Positions 1-8,595 of a stretch of 47,236 nt of DNA are shown piece by piece. A model generated the notes under the pieces. The model searched no databases. It was given only the letters and a program-made list of their open reading frames with translations, and was not told where the DNA came from. The stretch comes from Rhodospirillaceae bacterium (GTDB lineage: Bacteria > Pseudomonadota > Alphaproteobacteria > GCA-2746255), in NCBI GenBank assembly GCA_002746255.1, contig NVWO01000008.1:1-47236 (forward strand), given 5' to 3'. Numbering within the stretch: the first letter of the stretch is position 1; each line of letters opens with the position of its first letter. The position numbers were made by a program, and so were the translations under genes.

Positions 1-53
1 CTTTTGCCGCCGGGACATTGGCTGGCGTGCGATCGGGAAATAGTTTTCCGCCG

Positions 54-467
54 CTACGCTGCCTCTTTCGCCGCATCTTTCATCGTCGTGGCCAGCAGCA
101 CATAGGCCTCTGTCCACGCAGATTTGACCTCTGGCGTAAAGGCATCGCCCAGGCCCTGCCCGAGAGTCCAGAGCAGCGCTTCGCCGACCGTGTCGTAGTC
201 TTGTGCCTTAACGCCATAGTCAATATGTCGCACACCAAGGTTGCGTACGGCAGGCACGATTTCGTCGAGCTTGTCCAGCCCGTTCACCGCCGTTGCAAGC
301 ATTGCCATCAGCTTTTTCCCTTGCCCCACCATTTCACCCTTGAAAAGGGCCTTCAGTTTGGGGTTCAGTTCGAAGAGACGGGCATAGAACATGGCCGCTG
401 CATCTTCGGCGATCGGCACAACTTTCTGAAACGTGCTTTGCACGAGTTTGATTTCTTCCGGGGACAT
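54..467 (-). CDS. Single-domain globin (globin 1)
   Basis: A 137-residue haem-binding globin. The expected ligand residues are visible: a B10 Tyr at about 28 (FYARLF), an E7-position Gln at about 49 (GQGKKLM) and the proximal F8 His at 81 (VRHIDY). This set resembles the globin domain of flavohaemoglobins and Vitreoscilla-type haemoglobin, but no FAD/NAD reductase domain follows. The likely role is oxygen or nitric oxide binding or detoxification in the cytoplasm with a separate reductase; that role is inferred. It lies 175 bp downstream of a second globin on the same strand and aligns with it without gaps over most of its length, so the pair looks like an old duplication. The chosen ATG follows an aggag-like site (aaaggagttaagaggaa). 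Confidence 0.88.
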   Translation of the reverse strand: MSPEEIKLVQSTFQKVVPIAEDAAAMFYARLFELNPKLKALFKGEMVGQGKKLMAMLATAVNGLDKLDEIVPAVRNLGVRHIDYGVKAQDYDTVGEALLWTLGQGLGDAFTPEVKSAWTEAYVLLATTMKDAAKEAA

Positions 468-642
468 TTCCTCTTAACTCCTTTTGTGCTGCGATGCGCG
501 CCATTGTCGTTAAGGGTCGTTAAGGAAGCGTAAGGAAGGGGCGGATAATTTGCCAAAAAGCAGCAAAAAATCAGACGATAATATGAGGGGGCTAGCGCTT
601 TGGGGGGCGTCTTGATGCGCTAACGCATCCCGGTTTTGCGCG
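468..642. other. Intergenic region between the two globin genes
   Basis: No gene is seen here. The stretch holds three TTAAGG/GTAAGG-like blocks close together around 509-535 and two copies of a TGCG-CTAA-CGCA-like motif around 616-627 and 637-650, the second overlapping the stop of the upstream globin. It may carry a promoter for the downstream globin. No recognised Fnr or NnrR box was found by eye. Confidence 0.3.
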
Positions 643-1074
643 CTAACGCACGACATCCTTGCCCGCTTCTTTCATCAGGTTTGCGATTTCCCCATAGAGC
701 TGGTTCCAGGCATTGCGTGCCTCAGGCGTAAAATCCGGCCCAAGTTCCAGCGCCAGCATCTCCAGAAGGGCTTCGCCGAAAGCCGTGTAATCGGTTGGCT
801 TCACATGGAAGCGAACGTGCTGGATGCCTAAATTTTCGATGGCGGGCGCGATGGCGTGAAGGCTGTCGGCGGTTTTCGCAATCATCCGCAACATCGCCAT
901 CAGCTTCTGTCCCTGCTCCCGGATATCGCCGAGGAAAAGCTGCCGCAATTCCGGGTTACGCGTGAAAAGCCGTTCGTAAAAAACAGCCGTGGCGCGGTCT
1001 GCTTTTTTTTGCAGAATCGCGAGGGTTGTCTGAACACATCTTGTTTCCTCAGGCGTCATTGAATGTTCCGTCAT
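643..1074 (-). CDS. Single-domain globin (globin 2)
   Basis: A second globin of about 140 residues. Numbered from the inner MTPEE start it has Tyr28 (B10), Gln49 (E7) and His81 (F8), the same set as its neighbour. Two starts are possible: MTEHS at 1074, or MTPEE at 1059, which aligns exactly with the start of the downstream globin. A longer non-ATG start at 1080 is less likely. It begins about 20 bp after the stop of the tadA-like gene, so the three genes may be co-transcribed. Compared with the other globin it has more Lys/Arg around the B-C region, which may mean a different partner or ligand. Its function is inferred from the fold only. Confidence 0.86.
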   Translation of the reverse strand: MTEHSMTPEETRCVQTTLAILQKKADRATAVFYERLFTRNPELRQLFLGDIREQGQKLMAMLRMIAKTADSLHAIAPAIENLGIQHVRFHVKPTDYTAFGEALLEMLALELGPDFTPEARNAWNQLYGEIANLMKEAGKDVVR

Positions 1075-1095
1075 CAGCACGTTTTTCCACAGCCG

Positions 1096-1566
1096 TTATA
1101 GCGTGTCTTTGCGGCGTTCGGCGAAAAAGGCCACCAGCGTGGCCTTGCAGGCGGCTTCATCGATGCCGCCGGTGACTTCCGGGCGATGGTGGCAGGTAGG
1201 CTGGGAAAAAATACGCGGCCCGTGATCGACGCCGCCGCCCTTGGGGTCATAGGCACCGAAAACCAGTCGGCGCACACGCGCAAAGGAAATTGCAGTTGCA
1301 CACATGGGACAGGGTTCCAGGGTGACGTAAAGGTCGCAGGAAGGAAGCCTGGGGCTGCCAAGTCTGCGCGCGCCTTCGCGAAGGCAGAGCATTTCGGCAT
1401 GGGCGGTTGGGTCGCAAAGTTCCTCCGTCCGGTTGCCGAAGGCGGCCAGCACGGTGTCTGTCCGGCTATCGACAAGGACGGCACCGACCGGGATTTCACC
1501 TCGTTGTCCTGCGGCGTCGGCCTGTTTTTGCGCCTCTGCGAGGGCCGGAAATTTTCGTGTCCCCAT
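1096..1566 (-). CDS. tadA: TadA-family nucleoside/tRNA adenosine deaminase
   Basis: A zinc-dependent cytidine-deaminase-fold enzyme. From the MGTRK start the zinc and catalytic motifs are H56-A-E58 and P-C86-P-M-C89, with the usual VTLEPCPMC context. TadA makes inosine at the wobble position of tRNA-Arg(ACG). The C-terminal half (GGGVDHGPRIF and HHRPEV segments) belongs to a nucleoside-deaminase branch common in alphaproteobacteria, so a free nucleoside substrate is also possible. The open frame extends further upstream to 1629, with an internal ATG at 1590, but conservation begins near 1566. It is divergent from the amidotransferase gene and upstream of the two globins on the same strand. 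Confidence 0.8.
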   Translation of the reverse strand: MGTRKFPALAEAQKQADAAGQRGEIPVGAVLVDSRTDTVLAAFGNRTEELCDPTAHAEMLCLREGARRLGSPRLPSCDLYVTLEPCPMCATAISFARVRRLVFGAYDPKGGGVDHGPRIFSQPTCHHRPEVTGGIDEAACKATLVAFFAERRKDTL

Positions 1567-1658
1567 CGGGCGAGAGTGAACAGCCGCCATGGGCCCGTCA
1601 AGTGGGCGGGCGGGTAGGAGTTGCCCCACGCCCCATGGGCGTCTTACATTCCCTTCCC

Positions 1659-2375
1659 ATGAGATCGCCGATCATTGGAATAACCCTCGACTGGGAAGCG
1701 CCGGGAAGCTATTCGAAGCTTCCATGGTACGCGCTTCGTGAAAACTACGTCAGCGTGCTTGTGGACCGGGGTGCCATTCCCTTCCTGCTACCGCACGAAC
1801 CGGAATTGGTGGACCGCTATCTGGAGCGGATCGACGGGCTGGTTGTAACTGGCGGAAATTTTGACGTCGATCCGGCTTATTTCGGGGCAGAGACACGTCA
1901 CCAGACGGTGATGACAAAGGACCGGCGAACGGCATTTGAACTGGCCATGACCCAAAAAGCTCACACGCAGGACTTGCCGCTGTTGGGCATCTGTGGGGGG
2001 CAGCAGCTTTTGAATGTCGCCCTTGGCGGGACGCTGATCCAGCATATTCCAGATGCGGTGAAAAACGCCCTTGCGCACGAGCAGCCAAATCCCAGGGACG
2101 AACCGGGCCATGATGTGGCGATCACGCAAGGCACGTTGTTGCATCGCATTGTGGGCACGCGGCGCCTTGCCGTGAACAGCGCCCATCACCAGGCAGTGGA
2201 TATGATTTCTGGAAATGTGGTTGTCAATGCGACGGCGTGCGATGGCGTCATCGAAGGGATCGAAGATCCGACCCGGCGCTTTTGCCTTGGGATCCAGTGG
2301 CACCCGGAATATTTGATTAGCGAGGGGGATGGAAAAATTCTTTCCGCCTTCCTTGCCGCCGCTGCAGAAAAATGA
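1659..2375 (+). CDS. Class I glutamine amidotransferase (peptidase C26, PuuD-like)
   Basis: About 238 residues. It shows the nucleophile elbow GICGGQQ (Cys112), the HHQAVD segment and the QWHPEY catalytic His/Glu motif near the C-terminus. These define the gamma-glutamyl hydrolase/C26 family, which includes PuuD (gamma-glutamyl-GABA hydrolase). The substrate cannot be fixed from sequence. The start at MRSPIIG is chosen because strong family similarity begins there; another ATG lies eight codons upstream at 1635. The stop overlaps the start of the pseudouridine synthase gene by four bases (ATGA), so the three plus-strand genes here look translationally coupled. Confidence 0.85.
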   Translation: MRSPIIGITLDWEAPGSYSKLPWYALRENYVSVLVDRGAIPFLLPHEPELVDRYLERIDGLVVTGGNFDVDPAYFGAETRHQTVMTKDRRTAFELAMTQKAHTQDLPLLGICGGQQLLNVALGGTLIQHIPDAVKNALAHEQPNPRDEPGHDVAITQGTLLHRIVGTRRLAVNSAHHQAVDMISGNVVVNATACDGVIEGIEDPTRRFCLGIQWHPEYLISEGDGKILSAFLAAAAEK

Positions 2376-3139
2376 CCAAAGCAAAAACAGCAAAAACAGC
2401 CGCCGTGGTTCCCGGCGAGCGGCTTGCAAAACGCATCGCGCGCGCCGGCCTTTGTTCGCGGCGCGAGGCAGAGCGCTGGATCGAGGCGGGCCGCGTCGCC
2501 ATTGACGGGAAAACCGTCGCCAGCCCGGCCATCAATGTCCGCGACCAAACCCCCATCACAGTGGATGGCAAGCCGCTTCCCAAGGCGACGCATGCCAGAC
2601 TTTGGCTGTACCACAAGCCACGGGGTCTGATGACGACCCATCAGGACCCAGAGGGCCGGCCAACCGTTTTCGCGCATCTGCCGCCGGAACTGCCCCGGGT
2701 GATTTCGGTTGGCAGGCTGGATCTGAATTCCGAAGGCTTGTTGCTGCTGACAAACGATGGCGATCTTGCCCGTCAGCTTGAACGCCCAGCCAACGGTTTG
2801 CAGCGGTGTTACCGGGTGCGGGCTTTTGGCCGGATTGAACCGGCGGCCCTCAACCGGCTGGCAAAGGGGATCACGGTAAACGGCGTGCGCTATGGAAAGA
2901 TCACGGCAAAGATCGAAAAACGGCAAGGGGCGAATGTCTGGCTTGGTTTCGACATTTCCGAAGGAAAGAACCGGGAAGTTCGAAAGGTGCTGGAGCATCT
3001 TGGCCTGCGGGTGAACCGATTGATCCGTGTCGCCTATGGGCCGTTTCAGCTTGGCCAATTGCCCCAGGGGCGGGTGAGCGAAGTGCCAAAGCGGATCCTG
3101 GAAAAATGGATGATGGGAAAGGAACCACGCAAAAAATGA
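2372..3139 (+). CDS. rluB: Pseudouridine synthase, RluB/RsuA family
   Basis: A 255-residue enzyme that isomerises a uridine in rRNA to pseudouridine; RluB acts on 23S U2605. An N-terminal S4 RNA-binding domain (about residues 15-65, with RLAKRIARAGLCSRREAERWI-type features) precedes the catalytic domain, in which the motif GRLDLNSEGL carries the catalytic Asp117. The TNDGDLA and KNREVRK segments typical of the RsuA/RluB/E/F branch are also present. It overlaps both neighbours by four bases (ATGA junctions), in line with a small rRNA-modification operon with rsmD. The RluB assignment, as opposed to RluE/F, rests on the S4 domain and length. Confidence 0.9.
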   Translation: MTKAKTAKTAAVVPGERLAKRIARAGLCSRREAERWIEAGRVAIDGKTVASPAINVRDQTPITVDGKPLPKATHARLWLYHKPRGLMTTHQDPEGRPTVFAHLPPELPRVISVGRLDLNSEGLLLLTNDGDLARQLERPANGLQRCYRVRAFGRIEPAALNRLAKGITVNGVRYGKITAKIEKRQGANVWLGFDISEGKNREVRKVLEHLGLRVNRLIRVAYGPFQLGQLPQGRVSEVPKRILEKWMMGKEPRKK

Positions 3140-3744
3140 CGCTTCGCATCATTGCCGGAAAGCATCGACGGCGGCGGTTGACGGGGCCGAAGGATCAGCA
3201 CATCCGGCCAACCTTGGAGCGCGTCCGCGAGGCGGCCTTTAATGTGCTTGCCCACGGTGTGCCGGGTTCAGAGGGTCCGCCCCTGCCGGAGGGCGCGCGC
3301 GTCCTCGATGTGTTTGCCGGAAGCGGTGCCATGGGGTTCGAAGCCCTTTCCCGGGGGGCGGCCTTCGTCACCTTTCTGGAGGGGGACGCTCAGGCGCTTG
3401 CCCTGCTGCGTGAGAACGCTGCCGTCCTTGGTGAGACGGCGCATGTTGCGATTTTACGTTCTGATGCGACCAAGCCCGCGCTCGCCCGTCCGGGTCGCGC
3501 GCGGGACGCAGTGGGTGTGGCTTTTCTGGACCCACCCTATGGCATGGGCCTTGGCGCACCGGCGTTGATCGCTCTGCGCGACGCGGGATGGTTTCTGGAA
3601 GGCGCCGTTGTGCTTATCGAAATGGCGGCCAAGGAAGCGTTTGCACCGCCGCCGGGGTTTCGGCTGTTTGATGAACGCCGTTACGGAACGACGCGACTTG
3701 TTTTTTTACGTTATGAAACAGCGGGACATGAAACGGCGGCGTAA
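3136..3744 (+). CDS. rsmD: 16S rRNA (guanine966-N2)-methyltransferase RsmD
   Basis: About 202 residues from the MTLRIIAGKHRRR start, a hallmark N-terminus of RsmD. The SAM-binding motif VLDVFAGSGAMG is at about 57-68 and the catalytic DPPY tetrad at 132-135. RsmD methylates G966 of 16S rRNA in the assembled small subunit. The ATG overlaps the rluB stop (ATGA at 3136-3139), which decides the start over the longer frame opening at 3106. An inverted repeat containing the stop codon separates it from the convergent small membrane protein gene. Confidence 0.93.
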   Translation: MTLRIIAGKHRRRRLTGPKDQHIRPTLERVREAAFNVLAHGVPGSEGPPLPEGARVLDVFAGSGAMGFEALSRGAAFVTFLEGDAQALALLRENAAVLGETAHVAILRSDATKPALARPGRARDAVGVAFLDPPYGMGLGAPALIALRDAGWFLEGAVVLIEMAAKEAFAPPPGFRLFDERRYGTTRLVFLRYETAGHETAA

Positions 3745-3756
3745 TTTTACGCGCCG
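3734..3756. terminator. Possible bidirectional terminator between convergent genes
   Basis: Inverted repeat CGGCG(G)CGTAA, TT, TTACGCGCCG with one bulged G. It contains the stop codons of rsmD (plus) and of the small membrane protein (minus). There is no good T-run on either side, so termination strength is uncertain. Confidence 0.4.
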
Positions 3757-4031
3757 TATTGATCCGTCTCGTCGAAATCGGATTTTTCCTGGGTGATTTC
3801 CGGGATGGTTTCCGGTTCGTCTTCCCGAAGGTAGGCTCGCAAACAGGGCAGCCACCAGGCCAGGGTTGCGGCAGCGATCAGCAAAAGTGTCGTTGCGCGT
3901 AGCTCGAAAAGAAAAAGATCAATGACGAGCAGGACGATTGCGCCGAGGGAGATCAGCTCGACCTTTGTTCGCGAGGCAAGAAAATCGCGAAAGGCTTCGA
4001 GAAAATGTTTGTCCGGTGGTGACGTTTCCAT
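3747..4031 (-). CDS. Small two-helix membrane protein, unknown function
   Basis: A 94-residue protein with two hydrophobic segments at about 24-45 and 48-66, a basic-acidic N-terminal tail and a strongly acidic C-terminus (REDEPETIPEI... DFDETDQ). The family was not recognised. It starts 8 bp after the mutL stop and is the last gene of the long minus-strand run, so it is probably expressed with mutL. The compact design suggests an inner-membrane accessory protein, but no role is visible. Confidence 0.7.
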   Translation of the reverse strand: METSPPDKHFLEAFRDFLASRTKVELISLGAIVLLVIDLFLFELRATTLLLIAAATLAWWLPCLRAYLREDEPETIPEITQEKSDFDETDQYGA

Positions 4032-4039
4032 GGGGTTTT

Positions 4040-5812
4040 TTAGCGCCTTCCGAACAGGCGTTCAATGTCCTGTAATTTTAGCTCAACATAGGTCGGGCGG
4101 CCATGGTTGCATTGGCCGGCATGGGGCGTTTTCTCCATCTGGCGAAGAAGGGCGTTCATTTCGTCCGCTGTCAGCCGCCGTCCGGCCCGGACACTGCCGT
4201 GACAGGCCATGGTTGCGGCAACGTGGTTCAGACGTTCGCGTAAATTCAGGCTGTCGTCAAATTCCTCAAGATCGTCCGCCAGGTCCTGGAGCAGGCCTTG
4301 TGGGTCGGCCTTGCCCAGAACCGCCGGGATTTCGCGAATGACGATGGCGCCGGGCCCGAAAGATTCGACGATCAGCCCAAGTTCGGCCAATTCTTCGGTG
4401 CGTTGAAGAACGCGCGCGGCTTTTGCCTCGGTCATTTCGACGACTTCGGGAATCAGCAGAATTTGCCGCGCAATTCCTTTGGCTTTCAGCCCTTCCAGCA
4501 TGCGCTCCAGCACAATGCGTTCATGGGCGGCATGTTGATCGACGATGACGATGCCGTCTTGCGTCTGGGCGACAATATAGGTTTCGTGAAGCTGGCCGCG
4601 GGCGGCCCCCAGGGGATAGGCGGTCGCGGCGTCCGCGTCCGCATCTTGGGGAGAAAAACCGGCTTCCACCACTCGCGCACCCGGGGCGTCCATGCCTGAA
4701 AACTGGGCACGGTAGGCCGGTGCGGGCGCGTTCAGCGTCCCGGGGGTCCCCATCCCGGGTTCCGGGCGCAACGCACCAAGGGCGGCGTCGGCAACGGTTG
4801 AAGCGGCTCGGTGGCCGGCCTCGCGAAGCGCGTGGCGCAGCGCGCCGACGACAAGCCCGCGCACGACCCCCGCATCCCGAAAGCGGACTTCGGCCTTCGC
4901 TGGATGGACGTTGATGTCGACAAGTTCGGGGGCTATTTCAAGAAAAAGGGCAAGCAGGGGGTGCCGGTCATGGGCCAGCACGTCCCGATAGGCTCCGCGC
5001 ACGGCACCAAGGAAGAGAGGGTCGCGTACCGGTCGGCCATTGACGAAGAAATATTGCATGCGCGAATTTGCCCGGTTCAGGGTCGGCAACCCGATCTGGC
5101 CGGTCAGCGCCAGCCCTTCGCGGGCGGCTGCAATGGGAAGCGCATTTTCCCCAAAGGCGCGCCCAAGAATTTTGGCGAGCCTGACGGCGCGCGCGTCAAA
5201 CAATTCGCCGGAACAGGCATCGAAGCGAAAGATATCGCGCGTGCCTTCGGAAAACCGGAAGGAAATTTCAGGATGGGCCATTGCCAGCCTGCGGACGGCA
5301 TCGACGGCGTGATGCAATTCCGTCTGCGGCGTTTTCAGAAATTTCAGGCGTGCCGGTGTTGCGAAAAAAAGATCGTGCAGCTCGACGCGCGTTCCCGGCG
5401 TGCCGGCCGCCGGCATGACGGCGCCTTTCTTGCCGCCTTCGATGGCGAGGCATGAAGCGGAAGACGCGTCGCGTGTCCGGGTGGTGATCGTCAGGCGTCC
5501 GACGGCACCGATGGATGGTAGCGCTTCGCCCCGAAAGCCAAGGGTGACGATGTTCTGAAGGTCATCGTCGTCCAGCTTCGAGGTGGCATGGCGCGCGACG
5601 GCAAGGGAAAGCTCGTCCGCCGTCATGCCAATGCCGTCATCGGTTATGGCGATACGGTCGCGTCCACCATTCGTCATCACGACATCGATGCGTGTGGCAC
5701 CGGCGTCGATTGCGTTTTCGACAAGTTCCTTGACGACGGAAGCGGGCCGTTCGATCACTTCGCCGGCGGCAATCCGGTTGACGGTCGTTTCCGGAAGTTG
5801 GCGGAGCGTCAT
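4040..5812 (-). CDS. mutL: DNA mismatch repair protein MutL
   Basis: A 590-residue MutL. The N-terminal GHKL ATPase motifs are present: NRIAAGEV and ELVENAIDAGA (N-box), DDGIGM, and GFRGEAL. The C-terminal dimerisation domain carries the endonuclease metal motif DQHAAHERIVLE at about 425-436, matching DQHA-x2-E-x4-E. It is therefore predicted to be a nicking MutL of the type found in bacteria that lack MutH. Late motifs HGS and NHGRPT follow near the C-terminus. The start overlaps the end of pgi by four bases. Confidence 0.97.
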   Translation of the reverse strand: MTLRQLPETTVNRIAAGEVIERPASVVKELVENAIDAGATRIDVVMTNGGRDRIAITDDGIGMTADELSLAVARHATSKLDDDDLQNIVTLGFRGEALPSIGAVGRLTITTRTRDASSASCLAIEGGKKGAVMPAAGTPGTRVELHDLFFATPARLKFLKTPQTELHHAVDAVRRLAMAHPEISFRFSEGTRDIFRFDACSGELFDARAVRLAKILGRAFGENALPIAAAREGLALTGQIGLPTLNRANSRMQYFFVNGRPVRDPLFLGAVRGAYRDVLAHDRHPLLALFLEIAPELVDINVHPAKAEVRFRDAGVVRGLVVGALRHALREAGHRAASTVADAALGALRPEPGMGTPGTLNAPAPAYRAQFSGMDAPGARVVEAGFSPQDADADAATAYPLGAARGQLHETYIVAQTQDGIVIVDQHAAHERIVLERMLEGLKAKGIARQILLIPEVVEMTEAKAARVLQRTEELAELGLIVESFGPGAIVIREIPAVLGKADPQGLLQDLADDLEEFDDSLNLRERLNHVAATMACHGSVRAGRRLTADEMNALLRQMEKTPHAGQCNHGRPTYVELKLQDIERLFGRR

Positions 5813-7146
5813 GACGCGGTGTTTTCCATGGCGGAAATTTTCTTTAGCGTGTCGCGCATCAGCCGCTTGCTTTCTTCGACGGCGGGTTGGGTGAAGGCGT
5901 CCACGCCAAGCAGATTGGCGGTGAGAATGGTTTCCAGCATGAAATGCATGAGCAGCGCGCCAAGGGTGGTTTCATTGACGGCGGAAAAATGAAAGAGGCG
6001 CACCGGGCGGCCATGCCTGGCCAGGGTTTTGGCGGTGGCTTCGCCGGAAGCGGCCAGCAGGTCGCCCATCCTCCGCCCCGCCAGCCAGTCAAGGGACGGA
6101 TCGTCCGCAAGGTCTTTGGGGATCAGCGGCCCCTTGCCGCGGCTTTTTGCAAGCAGCAGCGTGAAGAATTTGTCGCGCGGTCCATCGAGATAGAGTTGCA
6201 GCTGGCTGTGCTGGTCAACGGTGCCGCGCGCGTGGACTGGTGTTGTGCCGTGCCCGTCCTTGCCCAGGCTTTCTGCCCATAATTGCCGGTACCAGAGCCC
6301 GAAAGGGGCCAGACGGTCGCAATAAGGCATGAAGACGGCCTGATGGGCCGCCCGGGTTTCGGCCAGGGCGACGTGCAGGGCGGCGCCGATTGCCGGTTCG
6401 GCCCTGGCAGGGTCCGTGGTGCCAAGGGTCGCGTCCAGAACCTGGCGTGCGCCTTCGCGCACGGCAAGGGGATCGACGCCGGCGATCATGGCCGGCAGCA
6501 GCCCGACAAGGGACAGCACGGAAAAGCGACCGCCGATCCCGGGGTCGTGATCAAGGCAGGGGATCGACCAGCGTTCGCCCTGACGGCGCAGCGCATTGCT
6601 GCCCGGTTCCGTGACGATGGTGAAATGTTTGGCCAGGCTTGCGTCGCTTCGCTGCGTGCGCATCCAATCAAGGGCGGCGAAGAACTGGGCGAGGGTTTCC
6701 GCCGTGCCGCCGGATTTCGAGATGACAAGGAATGCCGTTTCTTCGGCAGGCAGACTGCAAAAGAGACCCGTGAAGCTTTGCGGGTCGATGTTGTCCATAA
6801 AATAGAGACGGGGCGCATCTTGGGGGGGGGCAAATTCGCTGGTGCAAAGCGCCGCCAGGGTCTGGCCGCCGAGGCTGGACCCACCCGTGCCGAGAATGAC
6901 AATATGTTTAAAATCTTGCCGGTGGCGGCTGGCGATGGCGGCAAGTTTGGCCAGATCGTCCTTGGCCTCAGGCAGGGTAAGCAGTGCCAGGCTTCCCCTG
7001 GCGCGATGGGTGCGCAGGCCGTCTATTCCGGCGGTCGTTTTTGCAAGGGTGCTTGCGAATGCGTCTTGGCAAAGCCCGCCTTCGCCGATCGTCGCGTCGA
7101 AGCAGGTTTCAATGGCTTGCTGATAGGGCATTTCCGGAGGGTCCAT
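5809..7146 (-). CDS. pgi: Glucose-6-phosphate isomerase
   Basis: A 445-residue cytoplasmic enzyme interconverting glucose-6-phosphate and fructose-6-phosphate. The two SIS-type sugar-phosphate loops are visible (GTGGSSLGGQ and SKSGGTAET), and the active-site GGRFSVLS segment is present in the middle. It is shorter than the E. coli enzyme (about 550) and closer to compact bacterial PGIs. A second ATG (MPYQQAIE) lies at 7131. It is followed by mutL with a four-base overlap and preceded by the non-catalytic M16 gene, a gene order seen in several Rhodospirillales (recalled, not checked). Confidence 0.93.
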   Translation of the reverse strand: MDPPEMPYQQAIETCFDATIGEGGLCQDAFASTLAKTTAGIDGLRTHRARGSLALLTLPEAKDDLAKLAAIASRHRQDFKHIVILGTGGSSLGGQTLAALCTSEFAPPQDAPRLYFMDNIDPQSFTGLFCSLPAEETAFLVISKSGGTAETLAQFFAALDWMRTQRSDASLAKHFTIVTEPGSNALRRQGERWSIPCLDHDPGIGGRFSVLSLVGLLPAMIAGVDPLAVREGARQVLDATLGTTDPARAEPAIGAALHVALAETRAAHQAVFMPYCDRLAPFGLWYRQLWAESLGKDGHGTTPVHARGTVDQHSQLQLYLDGPRDKFFTLLLAKSRGKGPLIPKDLADDPSLDWLAGRRMGDLLAASGEATAKTLARHGRPVRLFHFSAVNETTLGALLMHFMLETILTANLLGVDAFTQPAVEESKRLMRDTLKKISAMENTAS

Positions 7147-7212
7147 TGCGTGGCGTCTCGTCCAGATCAGCCTACCAGAAGGCCGGGATGCGGAAAAGGC
7201 GGCGTGCGCCGG

Positions 7213-8595
7213 CTATTCGGTGGCCGGGGCGGGGGATGTGAGCCCTTCCGGTTTTCCGACGATGACGACGTTAAGGACGTCGGGTTTCAACAGCCGTCTG
7301 GCGACGCGGGCAACGTCCTCGACCGTCACCGCCGCGATGTAGGCGTTGCGGCGTGTGAGATAGTCGATGCCAAGGCGGTTTTTCTGAATGGCGATGAGAA
7401 CCCCGGCAACCCGGCTGGTGCTGTCGAGGGAAAGGGGGAAGGCGCCGGTAAGATAGGTCTTGGCGTCCGCGAGTTCCGTTTTCGAAACACGCGTCTCAGC
7501 CATGCGTTTCCACTCGGCGCGGACGAGTTCCAGGGCAAGGGCCGCCCGGTCGTTGCGGGTCGCGAGACGGCCCATCAACAGCCCAACGCGGTCGAGGGGT
7601 TGGAGGGTGCTGTAAACGTAATAGGCAAGACCGCGCTTTTCGCGAATTTCCTTCATTAGTCGGCTGCCCATGCCACCGCCAAGCAGGTGGGTCATGACAT
7701 AGGCGGCGTAGTAATCCGGGTCCGTCCGCTTGACGCCGATTTGCCCGAAGGTGATGACGCTTTGCGGGATCGGTTTTTCGATCACTGTTACGTCGCCCTT
7801 GCCCTTGACGACGGCATCACCAAGGGGTGTTTTGTTCTTGGGGCGAGCTGGAAGGGCACCGAAGGTTTGGTCGAGAAGGGGGCCAAGTTCCGCAGGCGAA
7901 ATGTCTCCGGCAACGCCGACAATCAGATTTTCACGTGCGAGATGGCGGCGCGCAAAGTCGCGCAGGGCCGGGGCATCGATTGCGTGAAGGCTTTTCTCCG
8001 TCCCGCGTCGTTGTTTCCCATAGGCGTGATTCGGAAAAGCGGTGCGAAGCCAAATGCGCTGGGCGATGGCATCGGGATCGTTTTCCAGATGGGCCAGGCT
8101 TGTCAGAACCTGGTTGCGGATGCGTTCAATCGCCGGCTTGTCAAAACGCGGTGCCACCAGCGCCAGACGCAAGAGATCAAACGCTATTTCGCGATTTTCC
8201 CGGAGCGTCTTCAGGCTTCCGGAAAAATCGTCGCGACCGGCATCGAAGCGCAACGAAATGGCATTTTCTTCGAGTGTCTGGCGAAAGTGTTGCGAATCAA
8301 GTGGCCCCGCGCCTTCGTCAAGAAGCCCGGACACAAGATGGGCAAGCCCTTCCTTGCCCTTCGGGTCCACGGCGCTGCCGCTTCCCCGAAAGAGAATTTT
8401 TACAGAGATGACGGGAACGGATTTGTCGCGTGCAAGCCAGGCTTCGATGCCACCGGCGCTGACAACGCGTTCGATGGAAAGTGCCGAAACGCTGCCCGGG
8501 GCAAGCAAGGCAAAGGCAACGCCAAGCATGCTGAGGCTGCGTTGCAGGCGGCCTCGGGTGCGCAAAATTTTGGGAATCCTTTTTTGAAAAATCAT
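7213..8595 (-). CDS. M16 family protein without zinc motif (non-catalytic partner)
   Basis: About 460 residues with an N-terminal signal-like hydrophobic stretch (MLGVAFALLAPGSVSA) and the two-lobed pitrilysin/insulinase fold. The position of the catalytic HxxEH holds HLVSGLLDEG, so the zinc ligands are missing. The C-terminal Arg/Tyr substrate-binding motif is kept (RGLAYYVYSTL). This is the expected pattern of the inactive subunit in M16B heterodimers, in which one chain supplies the metal site and the other the R/Y pair. The start overlaps the end of the catalytic partner by four bases, supporting a 1:1 periplasmic complex. Confidence 0.9.
   Translation of the reverse strand: MIFQKRIPKILRTRGRLQRSLSMLGVAFALLAPGSVSALSIERVVSAGGIEAWLARDKSVPVISVKILFRGSGSAVDPKGKEGLAHLVSGLLDEGAGPLDSQHFRQTLEENAISLRFDAGRDDFSGSLKTLRENREIAFDLLRLALVAPRFDKPAIERIRNQVLTSLAHLENDPDAIAQRIWLRTAFPNHAYGKQRRGTEKSLHAIDAPALRDFARRHLARENLIVGVAGDISPAELGPLLDQTFGALPARPKNKTPLGDAVVKGKGDVTVIEKPIPQSVITFGQIGVKRTDPDYYAAYVMTHLLGGGMGSRLMKEIREKRGLAYYVYSTLQPLDRVGLLMGRLATRNDRAALALELVRAEWKRMAETRVSKTELADAKTYLTGAFPLSLDSTSRVAGVLIAIQKNRLGIDYLTRRNAYIAAVTVEDVARVARRLLKPDVLNVVIVGKPEGLTSPAPATE

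Noticed and set aside
6283-7659. A 458-codon plus-strand frame across pgi and the M16 gene
   Set aside because: Antisense shadow in G/C-rich DNA; pgi is a certain gene on the other strand.
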